A stretch of 64,000 bases of DNA from contig JAQGDQ010000674.1 of the NCBI GenBank assembly GCA_030141605.1, positions 1 through 64,000 of the forward strand, read 5' to 3'. The DNA is from Tubiluchus corallicola. Lineage: Eukaryota > Priapulida > Priapulimorpha > Priapulimorphida > Tubiluchidae. Under the pieces are notes generated by a model, which saw nothing but the letters and a program-made list of their open reading frames with translations, was not told the origin of the DNA and ran no database searches. Made by a program: the position numbers and the translations under genes. Positions 57,420 through 64,000 of the stretch are shown here, in pieces (positions within the stretch are counted from its first letter, which is position 1; each line of letters begins with the position of its first letter).

Positions 57420-60400
57420 GTTGGTAGAGAATCTCCACGGTGTGCTGGTACAAATTATGAAAGTCAGGAAAATTTGCTGCATAGGTGCCGGGTATGTCGG
57501 AGGACCCACGTGTAGTGTCATTGCCTACCAGTGTCCTCAGATCCAGGTGACGGTGGTGGATTTAAGTCAACAGCGGATCGACCAATGGAATTCTGACAAA
57601 CTTCCCATCTATGAGGTAAATTGCCAAAGATAGTCCAATTACTGTCAAGCTCGTATATAAGGGACACCTCGGGACTGGAAAAAACTGTCCCTTATATCCA
57701 ATGTCCCTTATAGCCGAAGTTGGGTCAGACTGAAGGTGCATGTAGACCTGTACTTTTCTGTACTTTTGCCCATGTTTTTATGGATTATTGCTACACATTC
57801 AGTGCAAACGGTACGTAGGAAGCTCCTTCAATGATGAGAGATGTATGTGACCGCGGAAACCGAGTTGTTCGAAGGCCGAGTTTGCGAAAAATTGTAGTTA
57901 AAAATCAATCAATTTCGCTTTGATCATTGGGTCTCTAATATGCGAGGTAATTTACCTGGGTTTCTATTACGCGGGACCTGAAGACATCGTCCCTTATAAT
58001 CGAAAGTCCGAGTACCTTATATACGAAGATTTTTACATAGGAAAAACGTAACAAAAAATCCGGACCAGTGTTGGTGGTCCCTTACAAGTGAGTACCTTAT
58101 ACCCGAAGTTGACTGCACCTACATTTGACCTCATCACTATATGCGAGAGGTACTTAGAAGACTAGAAGTTGACCAGCTTCACCCAACTTGCAACTGCTTG
58201 ATTTGAGAATTGAACAAAACAGTAGTTTTCCACATCCTGTCCTATTTTGAAGTATGGTAAATAATGCCAAATCATTTCTGATAATTAAATGATATGTTAA
58301 ACACTTAATTGACGGTGTGAGAGGCTAACTAGCGATGACATCACAACTGAACATAATTTTGGACAGCACAAACATTCCATGAGAGTGTTGCATGTGTTTG
58401 CAAAAGGGAAAATTGAAGTACAGTGAGCTACAAGACAACATTCACTGTGATAAATATTAATGCAACAAAGTCTAAGTTTAAAATTTCAATTTCGAGCTCT
58501 CGAACGTCACAAACGAACAACTCTGAACTGAGAGGTACAGCACCTGTTACTTGTGCACAGCATTTCCGAGTTGCAGGCGCTAGTATCCGTCTAACTAGCG
58601 AATGGCGAAATGCATGTTATAGTGAAGAACTAGCTGCGCAAACATGAAATTACAATTTTGTGGTGATAAATTCTCTCATCTCTTGAAAAATAGTATGTTC
58701 TCTTTCAATATTTTATAGAGTAGATCATTTTGAGCTACAGTTTATGATTGGGTCTGGTTTTCCTTTAAAGAACATTTTTAAACAAACCTCAACAGTATGT
58801 AATGTGAACTTTTGCCGGTAAATCTCAATCATTAATAATTCAGGAAGTAAAAGACAAACTCGTATTACCTGGCTAGAGCAGGTTTTCCATTCAATCTGAG
58901 ATGAGTCTGTTTAGTTAAGGACCCGTTTTTCTCAGTTACTGTAATTTCGTCAGGTCGTTTGGTTGAAGCAGTTCATGAAACTGTATAATTCAATTTCTAC
59001 AGTTGGAAACTCAACTGTTTGTATAAATCCTTTGTTGACTACATTTGAGCTACAATCGAATCAGTTACTGTTCATACTGAGGTGCCTAAGTGAAGACATT
59101 TAGCATGTGCAGTCCCTGTAATACAGATCTTTTCTTGAAATACGTCCAGGTCAAATTTTGAAGCTACACTCGACACGCTTTCGAAAACATCTCAGATTAA
59201 GTACATGAACTCTTGTTTATGGTCCTATTCTTACCACAGCATTACGTTCTATGAAGTTTAGTAAATTTTCTCTTTGCTATGCTGTATCTGACAGGTTGAA
59301 GCAAAACGGGACTCAGTCTTAAACTGTAGGTCAAAACAACCTACTGTTTAGAATATTGAAAGGAACCGTACTATTTTTTCAAAAATGACTTACGTGAAAC
59401 AATTATTACCACACAAACACAATTTCACGTTCGTGCCACTAGTTCTTCGCTGTTACACGCATTTCGCCATTCACTAGTTAGACGGGCACTAGCCCCCGCA
59501 TTTCGTTGTGCACAAAAAACAGGTGCTGTAGGTGAGTTCAGATGTGTTAGTTTGTGACGTACTACACACGTTTGACAGCTCATGCGTGAGCACAGCGGAA
59601 AATTTAAAATTTGAATTTTTATCTTAAAACTTGCTGAGTTTTAGTACAACACCGCATCTCTTACAGTAGTCCTGTACCTCAATTTTCACTTTTGCAATAT
59701 TTCACTTTTGCTGGCTCGTGGAATATTTTTGCTGTTGAAAATTATGTTAGTTTGGGATGTCATCAATAGATGGGCTCGCCTGCCCTTAATTAAGTTTTTA
59801 ATCTATTATTTAATTATCAGAAACGCTTTTGCAGTATTGCTGGTGTTAAAATGTATAATTTTTACCATGCCTGAAATGGCGTAGTACATGAAAAATCATT
59901 CTTTCTTCCTTTAACCCTTTCAGTCCCAAATTATTTTTTTAATAAGAAAAAAATTTTGGCTTGGTACTTTTGCTCAGTATGTCCATCTTGTTTACACATA
60001 ATTTTTTTCTACCTGTGCCCGCGTGCTAAATATAGCCTGTATCCCACGGGATACATTGGGATTCAATGGGAGCATAAAATGTGCTTCATTTTGCAACTGC
60101 TGATAATTTTTTAAAGTATTTAAGACATTTAGTATGCATGCTGTGCTGATCTGTACAAAGTCGTCTCTAAAGTACTGTACCTTTCGCAGTTTTTTATGCT
60201 ATGTAGATTTTCTAGTTTGCCATTTTATCACCATTTTAGTCTATCGTTATTGGCTTAAGTCAAAATAACTATTAGCAGATCAGACTGTCAGTTTTAAAAT
60301 TTTATTAATTTTAAAGGCAGAAAATATTCTCGTATCCAACGGTATGAAAGGGTTAAGTAAAGATTGTGAGATAAAACTGCTTAAGGCATTCAGATCTTTA

Positions 60401-63400
60401 CCTGTGCCAGTATATTTAACGTGGGCAGAATTGTAACAACTTTCTATAGCTGAGAATTTTATGTTGTCCACAGGTACTAGGTATGTATGCGAATGCAGTA
60501 GAACGAGAACTAGAGTAATTATTGTTACAGCTTTTCATTAAGCGTTTTATTGTGTTGTATATTGCCAACTGTAGTTAATTTAACTTGTGCACCACAACTT
60601 TTATTCATTTTAAACTGGTGATGAGGGAATTCAACAGTTAGTGGACAATTTCAAATTCATTGAGCAAAATTAACTACCATAGTCACTTGACAATTTGCGA
60701 GCTTTTTCTACTACAAAGTATGAAGTCTAAAAATGGATTTTTTTATATTTCTTACTCGGAAAAATAGAGAATAATAATCCAGTCATATCTAATCTATTTC
60801 TGCTGCCTGTCAGAGTTACCTACGAACACACATTTGCAGGTAATAAGATGAGAATTGTCTTTAGGTCACTGACCTGTCTCGGAGCTTCAGAAGCAATATT
60901 CATTTTCTTTTCTGTCAGCCTTATTTCCTGTGGTTAACTGATTGCTAATTTACCTTATCACGTTTAATGAATCTTGTCAAGTTCAGTTTTCTTCAGAAAG
61001 TCAGAGTAATTGATTAAGCTCTACCTTGTTTAACAATAAACTGGTTGTCAATTTTGCTGCAGAAATGAATAGGCCTTCACTGAGCGATGAAGTTATAGCC
61101 AAAAATGTAAAAAAAACTCATTGCAGTCAGTAGAAAACTAGAAAAAAGGAGTTTGCACTAACTCATAACTATGCCAAGCTTGTTTTACAGCATTAACAAG
61201 TGTTGTCAAATCTACCTATTACTAATCAATAATGCACGAACATCATATGTAGTGTCCCTTTTATTGCAAAAACAGTTGATATCCCAAAACTCCTATCATC
61301 AACAATTATAGACTAATCTCATAATTACATGTTTTTTAATTTGTTTTCATACCAGAAATGCTTAAATGCTGATCACTATGTAATAATAATAATAACATAT
61401 TTTGTTTTTTAAAGTCATTAACTAATCAACAAGTAAGCCCAGCTGACACTGTCACACTATATCACTAAAATCATGCCCCTCAGCTGACCTTTTTTCTGAC
61501 CTTTGACCTCCAGTATGACCTTGTACTCTCCACAACCCCTTGGTGCTTATTCGACACACTAGAATGATCCGCTATATCTTAGCAAATAGCAAGGCTGCTA
61601 CAAGCTGTAAACTCTGTTAAATTCGAGGTTGCGTATTTCAATTTTCTCCTAACCTACTTGTTTGTGAGTAATAAATTAATCTTTGTACTGCAGGGTATCC
61701 AAAAATCTCATTGTGTTTTATTAACGTCGTGTACTTGGTGATTGACTCGTATCCGTAAAAATGCTTTTTTGTCATATTTTTGTGTTATTTTCTGTCAGTG
61801 TGATTTGGCATCAATGTATTGTGTATGCATAGTTTATCCATACTGGAAACTTGAATGTATATGTATGTAGTCAGCTTTGGTTATGTACAGAATACAAATT
61901 TGCATTCGGGCTTATCAGAGCTTCAATTGCAAGCAGTACCTCTCACGCTGCATGTTTTGTTTACTGTTACCCCTGCTCTCCACAGAGATGAGAATTTTCC
62001 GCGGATACGCGGAATTCCGAGTTTTTGGAAGACCAGTAGTGCCATTTTTTGTAAATCGCGTAAATTCGTTGAGAAAATTTTTACGGACCCAGTACTTAGG
62101 CGCTTTTGAGACAATTAGGTATCATGTATCCTTGATAGTTGGGTATTTTAAATTATGCATGAAACAAGGTAATTGATATTTTAAGTCCACTTAGAGGTTC
62201 TCTACTGTCACAAAATTGCAATTTGTTGCTTCGCCCCCTTGAACCCCCATGGGGGCCTATGTGGTCCTCAAACCCCCGGCCTGTTTCAGAGTTTTTTGCA
62301 ATTTGTCATTCTCATCCCTGGCTCTCTGGGAGAAGAGGGTTACTATGTATGCTCAATGGGGTAACACTGCCATACTTCTTGGCCCTCTGGTTTAGTAGCT
62401 GGTACTCGTGTACTGATTCGATAGATCAAAATTGCACAAGGTTACAGCGCTTATCGTGGTCTGCTAAGGCAATCGCAACTACAGATTCGTTTCGCGACGT
62501 TCAGGATTGGTTTAGCATCAAGACGATCTTTATTCCTGCAGACATGAAAACATAGCAACTCTGGTACATTTTGTGAAAGTCATGTTTGAAGTTGTAGATC
62601 ACTCACTTTGTTATGACTGAGTTTAGGCACAGAAGTATGAACAAGAATAAAAAATCTATAATACATATTTGCACTGCACACAACAGAAAAGTGTTTATTA
62701 AACTACAGACACATGAGTAGCATGACTGCTGCACTGAACACTGAGAGTGAGAGTGAGAGTCTCCTGCACTGAACACTGAGAGTAAGAGTGTGAGAGTCTC
62801 CTGTCTCCTGCATTGAACACTGAGAGTAAGAGTGTGAGAGTCTCCTGCACTGAACACTGAGAGTGAGAGTGAGAGAGTCTCCTGCACTGAACACTGAGAG
62901 TAAGAGTGTGAGAGTCTCCTGCACTGAACACTGAGAGTTAGAGTGTGAGAGCGTCCTGCACTGAACACTGAGAGTTAGAGTGTGAGAGTCTCCTGCACTG
63001 AACACTGAGAGTGAGAGTGTGAGAGTCTCCTGCACTGAACACTGAGAGTTAGAGTGTGAGAGTCTCCTGCACTGAACACTGAGAGTTAGAGTGAGAGAGT
63101 CTCCTGCACTGAACACTGAGAGTTAGAGTCTTCTGCACTGAATACTGAGAGTGAGAGTGTGAGAGTCTCCTGAACTGAACACTGAGAGTTAGAGTGTGAG
63201 GGTCTCCTGAACTGAACACTGAGAGTTAGAGTGTGAGAGTCTCCTGCAATGAACACTGAGAGAGTGAGAGTCTCCTGCACTGAACACTGAGAGTTAGAGT
63301 GTGAGAGTCTCCTGCACTGAACACTGAGAGTGAGAGAGTGAGAGTCTCCTGCAATGAACACTGAGAGAGTGAGAGTGACTAGAAAGCAAAACCAGTCAGT

Positions 63401-63807
63401 ATATATAGGTATAGGTGACCTATGCAGACTTGCACAGGCTTCACAACAACCATTACTTTAAAATACGGAGAGAACCAGTGAACATGCATTCACTGGACCA
63501 TACAACGATACTAGGGGTAAGTCAGCTGGTAGAATGTAACAGGAGTAGCCCATAGATGGCACCACCTAATTATAATGTACAATTCCAACTTCCACACATT
63601 TAGTTCAAGTATGGTGTGCAAGGTTTAATTGTTTCACTATTAAAACGAGTTTTTTTCCTGTTTTTGCAGCCCGGCTTGGACCAAGTCGTGAAGAAAGTCC
63701 GAGGGGTGAATTTATTTTTTTCCACTGCCGTCTCAGAAGCTGTCCAAGCAGCGGACTTGGTGTTCATTTCCGTAAACACGCCCACAAAGACATTCGGAAT
63801 CGGAAAG
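57420..63807 (+). CDS. UGDH: UDP-glucose 6-dehydrogenase, coding exons 1 and 2 (continues past the window)
   Basis: Exon 57420-57615 begins after acceptor TTTTCCAG, so an upstream noncoding exon is likely. The start chosen is ATG 57457-57459, since [16 protein letters not shown] is the canonical N-terminus with the NAD-binding GAGYVGG Rossmann loop. The exon ends LPIYE with donor GTAAAT. Exon 63670-63807 continues PGLDQVVKK in phase 0. Together they give 99 residues that match animal UGDH. The 6-kb intron holds several MITEs and the 37-bp minisatellite. Further exons would lie beyond 64000 unless the arrangement is an assembly inversion of the minus-strand exons. Confidence 0.92.
57457..57615 (+). 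CDS. UGDH: UGDH coding exon 1 (NAD-binding N-terminus)
   Basis: 53 codons from [23 protein letters not shown] then an acidic VTVVDLS strand end typical for NAD specificity. It is the only exon 1 found in the window for the two exon 2 copies. Confidence 0.95.
57642..58115. mobile_element. pogo-like MITE in UGDH intron 1
   Basis: Left end CTGTCAAGCTCGTATATAAG and right end, inverted, CAGTCAACTTCGGGTATAAG. Several internal GTCCCTTATA motifs repeat in both directions. TA precedes the left end. Confidence 0.65.
58213..58768. mobile_element. TTAA-type MITE (TTAAAGGAAAACC family), inverted orientation
   Basis: Ends with GGGTCTGGTTTTCCTTTAA (TTAA 58765-58768). Interior matches 6430-7053, including TAACTAGCGAATGGCGAAAT-like sequence. 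Confidence 0.7.
59297..59914. mobile_element. TTAA-type MITE (TTAAAGGAAAACC family), direct orientation
   Basis: Interior blocks ATTTCGCCATTCACTAGTTA and GATGTCATCAATAG match 13528-14113. Its right end, CTTTCTTCCTTTAA, is the insertion site of the piggyBac-like MITE at 59915. Confidence 0.72.
59915..60352. mobile_element. piggyBac-like MITE, copy 2, nested at the end of another MITE
   Basis: Termini CCCTTTCAGTCCCAAATT and GGTATGAAAGGG; TTAA at 59911-59914 and 60353-60356. Sister of 53061-53513 with a few small deletions. The left TTAA is also the end of the element at 59297-59914. Confidence 0.88.
60357..61982. other. UGDH intron 1, mostly featureless
   Basis: AT-rich intron. The only pattern I note is a cluster of TGACCT half-sites at 61485-61521. 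No exon is visible. Confidence 0.5.
61485..61521 (-). promoter_or_regulatory. Cluster of four AGGTCA half-sites including a perfect DR1
   Basis: TGACCT at 61485-61490, 61497-61502, 61504-61509 and 61516-61521. The middle two form TGACCTTTGACCT, which on the minus strand is AGGTCAAAGGTCA, the DR1 site used by RXR/HNF4-type nuclear receptors. Function here is inference only. Confidence 0.35.
61983..62320. mobile_element. hAT-like MITE with CAGRGATGAGAAT termini
   Basis: Left end CAGAGATGAGAAT; right end ATTCTCATCCCTG. 8-base flanks GCTCTCCA (61975-61982) and GCTCTCTG (62321-62328) share six bases. The interior has a CCCCATGGGG palindrome. Confidence 0.7.
62735..63375. repeat. 37-bp minisatellite (right array, about 17 copies)
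   Basis: Inverse of the array at 50150-50645, with more copies and a few truncated units (e.g. near 63130 and 63260). Confidence 0.95.
63670..63807 (+). CDS. UGDH: UGDH exon 2, right copy
   Basis: 46 codons, in phase with exon 1 at 57457-57615. Acceptor TTTTTGCAG, donor GTTTGT. Protein identical to the minus-strand copy. Confidence 0.95.
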
Positions 63808-64000
63808 GTTTGTAGGAACTTTTATTTTTCGCCCCTCCCACCTCCCTCTTTTTTGTTGTAGAATTTTTATTTTTCATCCTTCCCCTCCCGCCATTTTGTG
63901 TCAGCCGAAGCAAAGCTTATCAGCTATTGGTTTCAATGTTGTTACTGCCTCTGACAACCTAAAATCGTTAGAACGACAGAAAATACCAGACGAAGGAGTT

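Larger units (their letters stand above)
62735..64000. repeat. Right arm of the inverted duplication around UGDH exon 2
   Basis: Matches 49533-50655 in inverse orientation through the minisatellite, flank, exon 2 and following intron up to the last base of the window (CGAAGGAGTT against AACTCCTTCG at 49533). The outer end of the arm is therefore unknown. Confidence 0.93.

Noticed and set aside
57421-57456. Start of UGDH at TTG 57421
   Set aside because: Family proteins begin at MKV/MFE just before [12 protein letters not shown], and an ATG at 57457 gives exactly that; 57420 is a splice acceptor edge.

Overview
The window is animal nuclear DNA: spliced protein genes with GT/AG introns, AT-rich introns and spacers, many minisatellites, and a dense load of short non-autonomous DNA transposons, tRNA-like SINEs and decayed LINEs. 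The gene content (a Vps15/PIK3R4 WD40 tail, a striated-muscle-type myosin II heavy chain and UDP-glucose 6-dehydrogenase) and the intron style fit an invertebrate metazoan. I cannot fix the phylum from the sequence. No viral, plasmid, CRISPR or bacterial gene is visible.

Layout. Bases 1-10165 (+) hold the last five coding exons of a PIK3R4/VPS15 homologue; the gene starts before the window. Bases 12432 to about 29822 (-) hold a complete myosin heavy chain, read here as 19 exons and about 1957 residues, tail-to-tail with PIK3R4. Bases 29860-38084 are intergenic, with a CT-rich block, a 24-bp minisatellite, SINE and MITE insertions, and a kilobase-long polypurine tract. Bases 38085-49863 (-) hold UGDH coding exons 2-10. 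Bases 57420-63807 (+) hold UGDH coding exon 1 and a second copy of exon 2, and this copy runs off the window.

The main structural point is that the sequence around UGDH exon 2, including its introns and a 37-bp minisatellite, is present twice in inverted orientation (49533-50655 and about 62735-64000). I see only one exon 1, and it lies between the two arms, in sense with the right copy. This is either a recent inverted duplication or an assembly flip between two haplotypes.

The second point is the myosin C-terminus. The long last rod exon can be read through to a stop lying in the TTAA terminus of a MITE. A perfect splice donor before that stop, and a good acceptor 1.6 kb downstream, instead give a short charged end.

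Much of the rest is a datable stack of nested transposons. Their termini and target-site duplications can be read directly: hAT-like (8 bp), TTAA-type (piggyBac-like) and TA-type (pogo/Tigger-like). The three genes have unrelated jobs: class III PI3-kinase regulation, contraction, and UDP-glucuronate synthesis. No operon-like logic is implied. Exon ends and residue numbers were worked out by hand from reading frame and splice consensus.
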